A DNA stretch of 64,000 nucleotides, from contig JAHQIW010004269.1 in assembly GCA_019055375.1 (NCBI GenBank), positions 29,408 through 93,407 of the forward strand, given 5' to 3'. The stretch's first letter is position 1; every line of letters begins with the position of its first letter. The stretch is from Parelaphostrongylus tenuis (lineage: Eukaryota; Nematoda; Chromadorea; Rhabditida; Metastrongylidae). A program made the translations under genes and the position numbers. Of the stretch, positions 37,500-50,599 are shown piece by piece. The notes beneath the pieces were generated by a model that was given only the letters and a program-made list of their open reading frames with translations, had not been told where the DNA came from and did no database searches.

Positions 37500-39060
37500 T
37501 TGTGCCTTAACCCCTAAACGACGCGTGTCAGCAGAGGTTTACGATTGCTTGAAGGCCTTTCTTGCTGGGCAAAAGTTTTCTCTCAGGCATTTGGTGATCA
37601 TTCAAAAGCTTAAATTTCTGCGATCGAAGATATGCTTGAACTTTTCATTACATAGTAGCAGCAAAATTAAAATTATGTTCCACACTCAATTTGCTTCCTT
37701 CGCTTCGTTGGGCCTTCTGCATGGCTCGTCATTAGCGTTTTCCTACTCATTCCCTGGTCCAAATTCCAACGGTTCTGGTAGAATTGATTTTTTGGAGCTA
37801 TCATAATACGCTGTAAGAGCGTAAAAAAATGCAATTCGTGTTTAAAATTGCTTCACCGTTTGTGCGTCATAGCTTTTTTATTGGTAAATACAGGTAAAGT
37901 TAATAGGTCAAAGCTATCTTACCATTACATGAAGAACGGATATCGCCAATGATCTTTTCATAAAGGTTTTCTATATATAAAGCAACTAATTTTCTTCAAA
38001 TAGTTATTTTTCAGAGGTAACATCACGTCTTGTATCCAAATAAGCAGACTCAACCATTATTATGCATTTATATCATCTGTTTTGCGACAACGCAACCTGA
38101 AAACGCATCTTCACCAATATCAAATAAAGGACTCTAATAGAGTACTTACTACGTGGAGGTAATTGTAGTATGTAGCTGGAGTAAGTGAGCTTTTTTTATT
38201 ACAGAGAATACGGTACTTCTTCTATCACCACCCATGATCGAAAAACGTATTTTTTGCTCTTTCCAGAAATTCTGGTACTCATTCGATAGCTAACATTTCG
38301 GAAATTTGAAAGTGCATTTTATTTTTGAAGGGCCTCTATATAACGCTGTCAAAGTGGAAAAAAATGTTGTTTCACATTCAAGCAAGTTTCGATGACCAAA
38401 GCTTGTCCTGAAAAAATTCAGTGATTATTCAATAGCACAAATCGACGCGTTTAACGTTTTTTAGTTCAAAGAAACTTTCTATTGCACTGTAACATTATAT
38501 GAAGGTGCATTTCACTTGCGGTGCCCTTCCACCAATATGTGGATGAAGTTCGCAACATTAGCACCGAGTTATCACTTTTAATCGCCTGATAGAAAAGCTG
38601 TGTCCAGCGAAAAGTACCTAAATGTGCTATACAATTCTAGTTTTACAGCTACAGCGCGCTTAAAGTTTTCTTTTCAGAAAACATCCACTTCATTGAAGTC
38701 ATCGAGATTTAAGCCATCGATCAGTTTTTGATGGCGATGACTTATTGCTAATGTTGCGAAATTCGTCTACATACCGGCACAAGAGTGCCGTATGTGAAAT
38801 ACAGTTTTAATTTCAATATTGCAGCGCAACAAAAAGTTTTTCTCGGAGAACGCAAGCATTGTTAAGTCCATCGAAATTTGTGCTAACGATTTATCGCTGG
38901 ATTTCATGGGAAAACCTTTGCTCAGCGAAAATTGCATGTGTGTGAAATAGCATCCCATTTTTTTTACCGTTATTGCGTAATATAAAAGCCATTCAAAAAA
39001 TTGAGTACACCATTCAAACTTTCTAGATTCAAGCTATCATGAATACTGAAATGTCTAGAG
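37500..39060. repeat. Dispersed AT-rich repeat cluster
   Basis: At least five variants of the module described at 14745-15450, for example 37545-37800, 38330-38460, 38580-38720, 38790-38960 and 38990-39060. They are recognised by 'aaagttttc', 'gagatttaagccatcgat', 'gaaatacagttttaat' and 'cagcgcaac'. Nothing coding is supported. Confidence 0.5.
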
Positions 39061-39495
39061 AGAGCAAAATACCCAGCTTTTCGAATATGGGTGCGGACAA
39101 GGGAAAAGTACCGGAGCATAATGCCAATGTTTTGAGCCTTTCATTTGATACGATTGTCTCTCCACGCTTAGAAATCTTCCATTATCCATAATATCTCAAG
39201 TTTTTCTCTCATATGTCAACTTTGAATAATTAAAAACAACTAAATGACTGATATAAACTTAGTTATAGTTTTAATTATCGATGAACTCGTATTGAATACA
39301 GTATGCATCATCATTTTTGGTAAATTACTTATTGTCTTCCAATTTGTATACATTATGATAACTTTTGGGCCTTGTGAAAAACCAGAGAAGAACAAAACTG
39401 AAGGTATCTACTGTAACACCTTCTCAATTCAATACGATTGACTGATTGCCAAATTCGGTATGATTATATTGTGAACCAGCATTTTTTCTCTAGAC

Positions 39496-39690
39496 ATGAC
39501 ACATGTATTTGAACCAAAAGCATATGAGCGCATAGAGGAAATCTTGTTCTACCAAATGACACAAGAATTCCAAGAATTTTTGCAAAATGGAAGAAAAACC
39601 TCAATCAAACAGCAAAAATTAGCGTCGCTGCGCTATTCGCTCTGTGCGCATCGGTTTCCAAAGCCGTCTAATAGAGCTCAATAGAGCTTG
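39496..39690 (+). repeat. Dispersed repeat copy related to 15900-16130
   Basis: See 15900-16130. The shared frame includes KAYERIEEILF here. The copies are inverted relative to each other. Confidence 0.45.
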
Positions 39691-39781
39691 AACTTTTTTT
39701 TCTGTAGTCGCGATAACACGTTACTTAGAAAGGTGAATTTGGTGCGGTTCCGATGACAACATGACAGAGTTTACATGTGAA

Positions 39782-39862
39782 ACATACATACATGTTACAT
39801 ACATACATGTTACATACATGTTACATGTTACATGTTACATACATACATGTTTACATGTGGCT
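39782..39862. repeat. ACATACATGTT minisatellite
   Basis: About six irregular units built from 'acatacatgttac' and 'acatgttac' in tandem. Confidence 0.85.
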
Positions 39863-41129
39863 CTTTGATCGACATTTGCTGAAATCAGTACATTTGTTTT
39901 GACGGCAAAGACTGTTTCATTGTCAGCAAAAGTAACGATTAGAAATAGGTGATCTCTACAAACTTGTACAACCATCGACACTGTTACAATGTGGATCGTA
40001 GAGCGAAATTTTTGCGTAATCCTACTTGCTCAGCTGATTGTAGCGCGATTCAATAGCATTTGTGTTGGGCTTGTGCAACTTAAAAGCACATCGAACAATA
40101 GTTCCAAACCTTTTCTGGACTCTCTTCTTGGCAGTGTGCCAGGGCACGACTTTTCTCACTCTTATATGATTCTCCTGATATGAGAGAGCGATCTCATACA
40201 AATCTCGGAGAGTATTTGTAAAGTGTAGTCTATTTCAAGCTTTGCTTTTTTTTGCTTTCTATCTGAACTTGCACCAAGAAAGAAACCATTAGTAATTTCT
40301 TTTCGGTACGGGGGTAAGGGTTTCAAGGTTGGTACGGGCGCTGTGAAACGAAAATGGTTGGTTAATTCCTCGTTGTCAATATCATATGATTGTCGGAGGG
40401 TTCAATAATCCCACCGTTGCAAAACATTCATTGGTACTTTTCGCAGCGACAATTCTCGGCAGGTTTCCTTGCAATGCTTTTAACAGTTTCCTGCTCCTAT
40501 TCCGACATAGAACCTTTTGCAAAGCTATTCTGAAGTAGCATTCATTATTATCAATGATCTGTCTACTGATTAGGATCAAGCACTTAGTTCCTCATTCTCC
40601 TTGAAAGGATCATTGTGATAATGGCGATTAGATTTGATCTCCCAATTTCAGAAGCTGGCAGCGAACTCGGCACTACTTTCTTGTCCTTCGACGATAAGAT
40701 TGTGAGGTGGTGGAATCTTTTTTATCTGCCAGTGACATATGAATACTTGCTGCTTGAGATGCATTATAGACAAACTGACTTTTTTTCGTCCCCGCGCTAT
40801 AACAGCTAACAACTTGGACGGATTTTCCCTTGAAGACGACACCAATCAGAGCTAGACGAAGTGATGAGACTTTCGATGTGTTACTAGGAGTAACTTTATG
40901 TTTCTGGTGTATGGTCGACCCCGCATGTACCTACCATTGGCAGGCTCTAAGACAGACCTGAAACTAGGAATGAACATTCATGGAAGAGGTGTGCTAAGGA
41001 GATATGTCTTGCAAGACTGCCTCCGTTACCGTTTTTTTCCTCCTATTCCATAACATGCAGCATTTGCTTGGCTCGCCATTGAGAAAAACGGGTGTTTGAA
41101 CACAGATGTTCTCTTTCTGTTCCAGCGTA
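39863..41129. other. No recognised feature
   Basis: Contains small open frames (39989-40183, 40382-40579, 40615-40809 and its opposite-strand shadow) without motifs or consistent splice sites. Confidence 0.35.
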
Positions 41130-42540
41130 AATAAGAAAGGTTTTTTAAAAGACAGACAAGTTTTTGAATTCACCGAGATTTGAGCTATCGAAAGATTATC
41201 GGTGGTCTAAGGAGAAGGCTTTGTCCCGCAATCATAACTGAGATAAAAAGAAAGCAGGTGGTGCGTGTGAAACATAATCTTTTTTCAAAAACGGCCATGT
41301 AGTGCAGTAGCTAAAGATTCAAGCTTTAAAATAATTGATAACACTCTTATAGAAAGTTTTTGTTCAGTGTATGGCTTGTTTTTTCAGTTGTCCCTGAATA
41401 ACCGAAAAAACCGTACAGTCATTACAGAGATGACGACTCAATATTCGGGGTCTTCCAGTTTTCTGTAGGTATGAAGAGATCGCTCTTTCAACGCAGTAGA
41501 CATGCTTCCATGTATCACAAAATCCATACGAAAACATCTTTTCCAAGACTGTACATAGATTAGCTATCTGTTTGCGCAAACATTTCTGTTCATCTCTTCT
41601 TGCGTTACCACCTGGGTTTCACTTTCTCCGTTGAGTTGTATTCCCTTATGTCATTCGTTCCGTACATGCCTTGACAGTCCATCACGAAGTCGTCTCATCC
41701 CACTTTTAATGGTCATCCTCATTTAGTCGCTATTTTGAAGTATTTTTTCCATCTTTATGTTGTTCACACTACTTATATGTTTACACCTCCAGTTACGCAT
41801 TTGTGAGGTCCGCCGCATCCGTATCGAGTTGCGAAACGTGTGCCTCAGCACGCAGAAGATCGTCATGAAGCCCTCTCCTTTTCCCTCCCTCTTTTTTCTT
41901 TTGATAACGATTGATCATAAGTAAACAAATTTGTTCTGAGTAAGCTTCACAAAAAAGAGGCTAATTGATAACAAAGAATCACTTCATTGAATAGACGATG
42001 CGTACTCGTTAATGCACAATTTTTGGTTGTTATTATCGAACTGTAGCAACCTCTAGACATATTCGTGCTGGCCGACACCCCTACAGTTTTCATTATTCTC
42101 TTTAAAAGGAAGGTAAACACGGAATTAAATTATCTCGTGCCAGGAAGCGTTATCTATTGTCCGAAAATCCTTCGTCGTCAATAATGACAAACTCATAAAT
42201 CTCATTTTATCTTACTTATATCTTAGCACAGCACGCACAGTAATTCTGACTTTTTACGCATTCGTATTCTCTTCTCTTTGATTAGATTCTGAGCTATTGA
42301 GTGACGAAATTGGCGTGAATCACTGTTTGTTTATCTCGTGCATATCGCAAAGCGAATTAAGAATAGGTGAAGCAAAATCAAATCTGAAGTTTCTCGCATA
42401 AATCGGATCAAAACATCTGTTTTACACCATGTGATTTTACCTTACCTGTCGCCTGGCTAGAGCAAAGTTTCTGACGATTGCTTTTTACTTGATATGAATT
42501 TAGTGTTCCCGCTTTTGTCAACCATTTGCGCACATTATCC
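41130..42540. other. Dispersed repeat module, then upstream region of the HP1-like gene
   Basis: 41130-41360 carries one more AT-rich dispersed module ('gagatttgagctatcgaaag', 'ggagaaggctttgtcc'). The rest holds no exon I can support. A possible trans-splice acceptor (GAATTTAG, near 42502) lies about 38 bp before the HP1-like start codon. Confidence 0.35.
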
Positions 42541-45500
42541 ATGGAAGGAAAAAGTTCGTCATATGAAATGGCTAGGTTAGTAACAAATTTGTCCTTACTC
42601 TTCTCTCACATTTGTCAGATTGCATTGGTTTGCAGCGGTCAACTGTTCGAGGTGGAGCGCATCTTAGACCGCATGGTAAGTTGTTTGATTTTGCTCATTT
42701 TCTTTAATTAGAAATGTCATTTGAACCTGGTGATCGTCTAGTCCTATTTTTCGAGGGACATCTTTGGATCAGTTTTCAATCTCTGAGACTCTTATTAACT
42801 GCGTGCACATTAAAACAGTCCTCTCCTATCATGCCACTGTCTACGGGAGTTCGAGATTATAATCTTCAACAACAACCAAAGATCAGAGACGTTGTTGAGC
42901 ATAATAGAATATCGAAAATTAAGTAAGACGATTTGCACGAGGACCGATGAGAATAACCCGTCAGCGAATGAAATCCTCTGCATGTCAAGGACGCATTTCT
43001 CCTCCCAAAGAAGAACGATCCGGTGTTAAGCAAGTTCCGTCAACGAGCTGAATCCAATGCGTTACTCTTGAACGCAAAAATCAGTTTCTGTGCTTCTCGA
43101 TTTACACCGTCTTTCTCTACGAAATAGTTAATGATAATTAGTGCTCGACATTATCTATTCAAAGGAGATATATACTAGTTAGTGAGGTGGGAGAACCATT
43201 CTATCAGTCTTACAAGCAGTATGCCATGTGTGACTTTTTACCAAAGAGTCTTGGAGATACACTGATTAAATGTTTTAATGCCACATCTTATTAGAGGTCC
43301 AGAACTAGGCTCTAAGTTGTAGGTATCGGCTATTTGATGAGTCCTACTTTCATTATTATCATAAACTGCCTCCATAAATCGATTTTTACAAGATAAATGA
43401 CGATGGGACGTACCTATATCACGTCAAATGGCTCGGATGTCCAATATCAAACGATCCTTTAAACTTCGTCAACGAAGAAGACATGGTAAGATTTTTAGCG
43501 TTTTTGAGAAAACGTTCCACTGAAGTCTATCTTCTCATGGTTTCCTTGAATTTATATTGCTTATCCGTTATTAAGATAGTTGATGTTCGTTGTATCAATG
43601 ATGACTGACTTTACTCCTATTCCATTCAGAAATGTCCTGAGTTGCTTAGACGGTTTGACTCATATGAGAGAGCAAAGCGAAAACGACGGTCGAAAAAAAA
43701 TCAGCGAGGAAACAAGAGAAAGCGGCAAGGTAAATCCGTGGAGAGAAAACAGGCATGTCTTCTAAACGTTATCTTACTTATGATTCCTCTAATGTGATCA
43801 AAATGGTTTGCGATGAGAAGACCTGCTACACAGAATGAAAGGAAAAATGAACCAATCATGGGCGAGTCATAGTATTGGTGATAATGCCATTGTAGATCGT
43901 AGTTGTTAGGAAATAAACTGAATGCGTATTTCCCTAAATTATATGCCCTCACTTTGCAGGTGGCAAGTTCGAGAATCCCAAGAGTGGAAAACAATGACGT
44001 ATGTTTTACAACGTATATATTTTACTATCCAATCTGTTTTTATTTCCTATTTCTAGGTACTGGGCCAGACTGAAGCCGGTGAGATTTCGTGCGATACAGT
44101 TTTCATAGCTAAGTTTCACCTTGTATAATCCGTCTTCAAGAAACGATTAGTGTTTTCGGCTGACTCTTCTTGATTAAGCAAATCGTTGTCGTTTGTGATT
44201 TGATCTCTTCGATTTATCAATTGTCGCGAATAACCTGTGAATATGACATTCCACGCAAGTTGTATTCCAGTCGCATGAGTTCATAGGATTGTGATATATG
44301 CTGTGTTCTGCAACTTATACTGTCATGAAAAAAGCGGTAGTACATTTTGAAAATTCACTTTTTTGTCAGTTTCATACTTAAAGAGAAATCAGGTGTTAGT
44401 TGAGATCAGCCGTGGTACGACGTGAAATGAGAATTTTGCTTATGCTCTATCCCAACAAATAACTCTGTTGTAAGATTGCCTGATCAATATGGGAAATTGA
44501 AAGTGCAAAAATGTGCTGGGGTCCGCACACTCTGTGATGACCAACCGTTCAGGAATCCAAGTAAGTAAGGATGTGGTAAAATCTTTGCGTAGAGGGCTAT
44601 AGCCGTAGAAAGTCATGCAGGCGATTAGTAAACAAGGTACAGATTGGACTACCTCCTTCTTCTGCATTCACGTAGGAACGTCTTGACTCGTGGCTATCTT
44701 CAAAATTGTAAGGAGATTCAACATGACGAACATAGTCAACAAAAAGGAAAAGTTTGGGGAATTTATGCCAACTTAATATTACAGCTTGAATGATTGTAAA
44801 TAGCTGCACTTGTGCACAGCACTGAAGTCTTACTGTTGTGCTATAAACAAATGTTAGAAAATCTTGTTAATGCAATCAAGAAAGGTGAAATAGGAAGCGA
44901 ATGAGACAAAATGTGAGAGAATGGCATCCCGGTTTAGTGATTAGCTACGAAAACGGTGTACCGATGTTCCCATCTGTGACAAGCAAACTAGCAAGACAAA
45001 AAGGTGCAAAATTTGTAGAAAGAAAATAGAAACACTGAAAAAGAAAAAGCTTTGCAAATCAATGACAAGTTTTTGGTTCCTTGAAACTCATCGTAAAAAA
45101 AGGAAGGTGTGCTAAGCGATTTTACTACGAGGTGGTCACAAATGTTTCAAATTTCTCAGATACAGTAGGTAATCATGCAAACACCTTCAAGGAACAGCAG
45201 TTATATTTGTAAATAAAAACTTGAATATTCAGCGAATTCCTAATCTCGTAACGCTTCTGTATTTCCTTTCGAAACTGATAATATCAGAACGCTCTTTCCT
45301 ATTCATTTCTTGTCCTTTTAGCAGAAAGTTAATTCGAAACACGAACAAAATTCGATTTATGTTCGTCTCACTGATATAAATCATAACTACTGTATGAGCT
45401 TGATGTATTCGTAGATTACTGTCTAAATTGAAGCGAAAGATGTCTCACAACAAGCAAAAATTATAGGTTACGTCGACCAAAGGCAAGAGAGAAACCACAG

Positions 45501-46251
45501 CCCAAGCAATGATGAAGTAAGTATAGCTGTTTCTTTGAATTTGTTCAACGTTTTAAAGCATATTTCTGCACTAAATATTATTATTCTCTTTCTATCGCAA
45601 TTACTTTATGAGGGAGATGATCCTTGGGGCCTGTTCAAGTACGTCTCCAAAGAATCAGACGGGTTCAAACGAGGATACAAGGTTCTGTCATATGTTCATT
45701 CTTTATTTTCTTCCAATCGGTTTTTCATTAGTACATTTTCAGTTCGTGGAAATAAGCGAAGTGATAGAACATCCAGTAACAGGCCGAGCTCTTGGTATTG
45801 TCGTCTTCGAACATCCACGTGATGGAAATCAATTAGCGCAATATATTCCATTACGAGAACTTCATGATAATGCACCGATGGTTTGTTTATTCTTCCATTA
45901 TTGTAATCATCATGAGAAACTTTGCCGTCGCTTTTCAAAATAAAAGAAAAGATAAGAAAGCTGTGTAAAATTACACAGCACTTTTGTTCATTTACAAGCT
46001 ATAAGATACTCACATCGTTAATCTTCAATTATATTTACCTCCAAACTATCTTGACTCTCGTCAGAATAACAAATCTTTCACAACTTTAGGAACTGTACGA
46101 GTACTTCTGTCACGTAAAGGGCGAGAATCAATTCGGGATAGCCTTGAAGTTGATATCAAGGAATACCTTGAAGTTGGTATCAAGGAAAACCTTGAAGTTG
46201 GTATCAAAGGAAATCGTGGAGTTGGTATCAAGGGAAACCTTGAAAATTTGA
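42541..46251 (+). CDS. HP1-like protein (chromodomain plus chromoshadow domain), ten exons
   Basis: Exons: 42541-42575, 42636-42675, 43393-43485, 43630-43729, 43960-43998, 44057-44078, 45467-45516, 45613-45681, 45743-45880, 46090-46251, all with GT..AG introns. Exons 1-4 encode MEGKSSSYEMASG, then a chromodomain: LFEVERILDRM, DGTYLYHVKWLGCP, CPELLRRFDSYERAKRKRR. Exons 5-7 form a polar hinge. Exons 8-10 encode a chromoshadow-like domain: SDGFKRGYKFVEISEVI, GRALGIVVFEHP, YIPLRELHDNAPM, LYEYFCHVKG. HP1 proteins bind H3K9-methylated histones and dimerise through the shadow domain to form heterochromatin. Of the methyl-lysine cage (Tyr, Trp, Tyr in canonical HP1), this has Phe, Trp and Cys. Exon 4 as written is 100 nt and leads to a stop in exon 5. 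With one A fewer in the A8 run at 43693-43700, all ten exons stay in frame (about 248 residues). Possibilities are a sequence error or a recent lesion. Confidence 0.75.
46142..46245 (+). repeat. Tandem repeat in last exon of HP1-like gene
   Basis: Four imperfect 24-27-nt units of CCTTGAAGTTGGTATCAAGG, all read in frame as variants of LKLVSRKT. They form a C-terminal tail after the chromoshadow-like domain, absent from typical HP1 proteins. Length differences of 24-27 nt keep the frame. Confidence 0.85.
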
Positions 46252-46313
46252 TCTGAGAATATTGTGTAAGGTTCAGCTCTTGTATTATTGTATGAACTAT
46301 AGTTGAGTTTCTT

Positions 46314-46319
46314 ATTAAA
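46314..46319 (+). terminator. Putative polyadenylation signal
   Basis: ATTAAA 63 bases after the stop codon of the HP1-like gene, the nearest poly(A)-signal variant. It lies before the element B end at 46543. Confidence 0.4.
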
Positions 46320-46542
46320 CACTATTTTACTTTCTTTTTTTGTTCTCTATAGTGTTGGTTAACTCGAAAGATAAAAATTTCGTGCTCACAAAGTCTAGAG
46401 ATCCAATTTGGATTGTCTTACCTGTCATCGAGACTGATCTCCAGTTAGTCGAGCAGGAGTCATGCTACCACATCTAACAATCTGATAGCTTCCATCATTG
46501 TGAATAAGCTTATAACATTTTCTAGAGAAATTGCTGCATACA

Positions 46543-47498
46543 AGTAATTTTTTTATACTTACAAGGGATCTGCTGAACCAAAAGGCAGCGTGCTATGAGC
46601 ATGTAAAGGCCAAACGGTTGTCTCATACTGTATAGTGCCATGCCAGACCTCATAGAGGGCTCGAAATATTTCATCAAACTGGCCGACTATTATTGTTTTT
46701 GAGGGACGTGAGTGAGCGTAGCCATGTGGTCTGTTTCTACGCCACATTATTACGTTCGCCGCCGACTCCTCTATGTAAGAGTTATCTCGCGAGAGAGATT
46801 GGCTCACACGAAAGGCATCGTGCAACTGACGAGGTTGCAATGCGGGATAATGTGTATTGTACTGTCTAAGTGCCCATAATACCATAACACCACATGCGTT
46901 TGGTGTCTATCTCTTCAGTGCCAAAACTTATGGATTGAGCTAATATTTATTATACATTTACATGACATCTTTGTAGTTTATTCATTAATAAGTCATTTGC
47001 GATACTATTTCTCCTCTAAGCTACAAAGATATACAGAATTCTTTTGAATGTGTTTAACTAAGATGAAGCGACAAAAATCTTTCGAAAAAACCACTTCACT
47101 TAGACAAAATAAGCCATAGATATTTCCTCATTTTCATGTTCCATGAATTACTTGAAATTAGCGTTGTGGTGGAGGTTTAGTGGTTTTTGCTGTGCGATCC
47201 CTGGATATGTCTCAGGTCGATCGATATCTGAATATTGTCCGATTGTCATTAGCGGCGCACTGACCTTTGTGCTGTCACGCGTTGAACTTCCCGGTTGCGG
47301 CGGCTTTTGCCCTTTGAAGTGGGTCGTTGCAGTTCCAAGTTTCTACGGGCTGAACTTCAGTCTGTGTGACCGCGTCTTCTGCCAACTTGCTTCTTGTAAC
47401 CGACAAGAGCACAGAGTTCAAATCCTTTATATGGGTTACACCAAACAACCTCTAATACACATATGTCACTGTAATAATAACATAAGAGCAATATATAT

Positions 47499-47542
<44 letters not shown>

Positions 47543-49262
47543 GATTGCGGCATATCCTTATGTGAACATATGTCTGTGAGTGTGATGTATCGTCTTGTGA
47601 CGATAATGCGAACAAGTGAGCGTAATTGATGACATGTAGCGTTGTGTGACGATACCCTGAATGTTGTTATCAACGGAACATGACTAGGCGACGGAGCCTG
47701 TTTGGGTTTGCTATGTTCGCCCCGAAGTAGAAGCACCAGCGGCGGGATCTAGTGGGCGAGTATATTGTGACAGCAGTGAGGTCATTACTGATTAGATACG
47801 GGCAGAATCCCTTAACTGAGGTGGTGCGTCGTGCATAGCCTAAGTGAGTTTGCTCCGCCACGTAAGTGATATGTTCCGCCCGCAATTTTATTGAGTTCAT
47901 CTGACAGTTGTATGAACGCAACCTTGTGATAGCAATTAGTTACACGATAAAGAGTCCGTGTGAAGAAAGCTATAATGGATTGATAGTGAACTGAGATTGG
48001 GTGGTCCGGGTGATATCAGACGACCGTTCGGATGACGCACGACGATCGAACTGCCTGTTGAGGTTAGTAGCAGCTGGGTGCCGCCCTCGCCACGTGGACC
48101 ATTTTCTGTCTACGGTCCTCGAATATCTGCGATACCACTTGCTCTTTAAGGTCATGGACCATCTGCGTTGCCTAAATTATTATGTAATTCCCCAAAAAAT
48201 AGCAAAACTCCTTTGGGAGTTTTCTATAAGCGTTGTATTGCGTAGAGATTTAATATGCCTGTAGAATCAATTCACTTCTATCTGAATAACATAAACCATG
48301 TCATCCTATCAATTTGTTTAGATAGTTGGCGATCAGCCTAACCCAGAATGATGATGAGTTCCTTTAAGGCAAATCGACAACACAAACTAGTTTCTGAAAT
48401 AGTCACGAAACACCAGCCACTCAGATCACATCTTGAGAGGAAAGCATTCAGGAACGCACAAGAATCACTGTGCTTTCCTGTGGAAATTCTGCAAAACACA
48501 TAAAAACGCAACAGTGACCTTTTCTTTTATCTCTCCTATTTTACTAGTGCTATGATGTTTCGAATATTTAGCTAATACTACTGAGTGATAAGCAGAACAT
48601 TCGACTTCAAGCCGAAAGTTGAGTTCAGGGCACACAGGAGGCATCTCTCTCACAGCGGAAATGTGTACTACCATAACACGACTGATGCAATCGGTTTTCT
48701 ACCACTCTTTTCACGTCATAGACATATCGTAGCTGTCAGCAAGCAGCCACCAACGGAATTACACATTTCGAATAGCTGTCAGCTTGGCTGGATTTGATAC
48801 TAGCGCGTGTATACCACACCAAACTCGTTAAAGGTTTGCTGCTGACCACTACTGTAGATTATGCTAAAGAATGAGTGATAACTGAGCGGTGGCATCTGTA
48901 GTGTTGTAGTAGCACACGCCTGATATAGATAAAGTACCTTCTACTATCGTCTAATGCCGAACATTTTCTGTACAACTCCACATACAACGGTGATAAATTT
49001 TGCCCGGGGCAAGAAAACGGTGAGAATAAAGAAATTTGGATTGCTCTCTGTTGGCCAGCAGCGAATGAATATTCGACCCTATTTGTTAGACAAGAATCAA
49101 TTATGAGAGTGTTAGTAATCATTTGAAAATTTAAATCTATGGCTAGTATGGTATGTGGCCGGTTTTCAAAAGCATCCTTTTTAGAATGCTGCCAAATTTA
49201 AGTTAGAATTATGCTTGAAATCAAGCGCACATTTCAATTATTATTTCGCTGTAAGCACAAAA
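46543..49262. repeat. Element B left terminal inverted repeat
   Basis: Inverted match to about 50600-53349 and colinear with element A 6778-9440. It includes a (TA)n tract at 47491-47541 with two ACATACAT interruptions. Confidence 0.8.
47491..47541. repeat. (TA)n microsatellite in TIR
   Basis: Longest of the four TIR copies (51 bases), with ACATACAT interruptions. Confidence 0.9.
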
Positions 49263-50599
49263 AACAAAAACGGTGCGCAGCTGCAGCGCTCCTCTCGAGG
49301 CTGTATGCAGCAACCTTCTCGCAACAATATTGCATTCATACATTCAGAGTAGACTGGTTTCAGGTGATAGCCATCATCCCTCTGAAGCAAATCAAGAAGC
49401 AACCATGAACTTACGGAGCACGTGTGGCTGCTCCAATATTGAGTATGAAAATAGAACACATTATTCCAACTTTATTTTTGTGTACGAGGACTTTCGTGCT
49501 GATGAAAACTCTATCTGAGAAAGTTGTGGAAAGAAAATAGACATATCATAGAGTTTGTCACTAATTTATTGTGATAGGAACATTCATTGACGAAGTAATA
49601 ATCAACATTTTGTTGTCCTCATAAGCCAGGTCCCGAAATATCGATCAAAATTCGGTTTCGATGGACATTTCGCTTTGTTCTTACAAACTCCGCCTTTCTA
49701 GCTGACACTCGTTTTCCTTGTTAAAATTCAGCCAGTAACGTTTCCTTGTCAAAATTAAGCCAGTGACCTAGCCTCGCACCGCAGCGTCTCACAATCTTTT
49801 TGAAAATCAGTTCACCTATTTCAAAATGCCAAAAAGGCTCAGTATACTTAAGGTGGTTTGTTTTACATGCAATTCGACTACTCTCAAGTTGTTCTTACGA
49901 TAACACGAATTGAATTTCATACAGATTATTAATTCAATCTGTTAGAAAACGTCTACGAGTGATGGTTGAATATTCTTTTTTTAGAGTACTTTCTGGACAG
50001 TGTGGTTTTATTGAAAACATCAGGACTTTGAACTTTGGACGCAAGCACCTATCAAATTTCGGTTCTTTAATGTTAGACGAAGACAAATAAATATTTGACC
50101 CCATTCGCTGCTTAGTACTAATCTTCAAAGTGTTACTAATCATTCGAAAACTTAAGTCTTTGGCACAACTGATTTTTAGAGAATTCTTCCATAACGCTTC
50201 AACGAAAAAGAAAAATATTTCTGTTTCACGCACGCGTTGTTCTCGCAAGAAAGAGATCTTTCCCAATAATCATTTGATAGCATCGGATTTGACGATTCCA
50301 ACGCCTTGCTTATTTTACGAAAAGATCGTTCCTTTGCAATGCGCGGGGAAAATAAACTGACTAACTTACGCGAGCAAGTGCATTTTAGCTAATTTGGGGC
50401 GTGAGGGAGGGGCGACGGGCGAATGAGGCCGTTTCAATTCCGCTATCGATCGACTGGCTTCTTGGTGAAGACAGAAAAGTGCGATTTCTGTTATTTAATC
50501 AAGAATTGTTTTTTTTCGCCTCGAGAGAGATTCCAGATTGAATGTCTGAATCTGATACTAAGAAATTTTGTCAACACGTCGGTGTGCTTTTTGTGCTTG
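49263..50599. mobile_element. Element B core
   Basis: Single-copy core between the arms, homologous to the element A right subterminal and inner TIR region. It contains no recognisable protein. Small open frames agree with those in element A but differ by many replacement changes. Confidence 0.6.

Noticed and set aside
39782..39862. CRISPR-like array
   Set aside because: Units are 9-13 bp, contiguous and without unique spacers, so this is a minisatellite in a eukaryotic genome.
42714..42926. 70-residue frame between exons 2 and 3 of the HP1-like gene as an extra exon
   Set aside because: Exons 2 and 3 join in phase directly within the chromodomain; adding this frame would split the conserved fold.
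47452..47736. Frames rich in alternating Ile-Tyr across element TIRs
   Set aside because: These are translations of the TA microsatellite.
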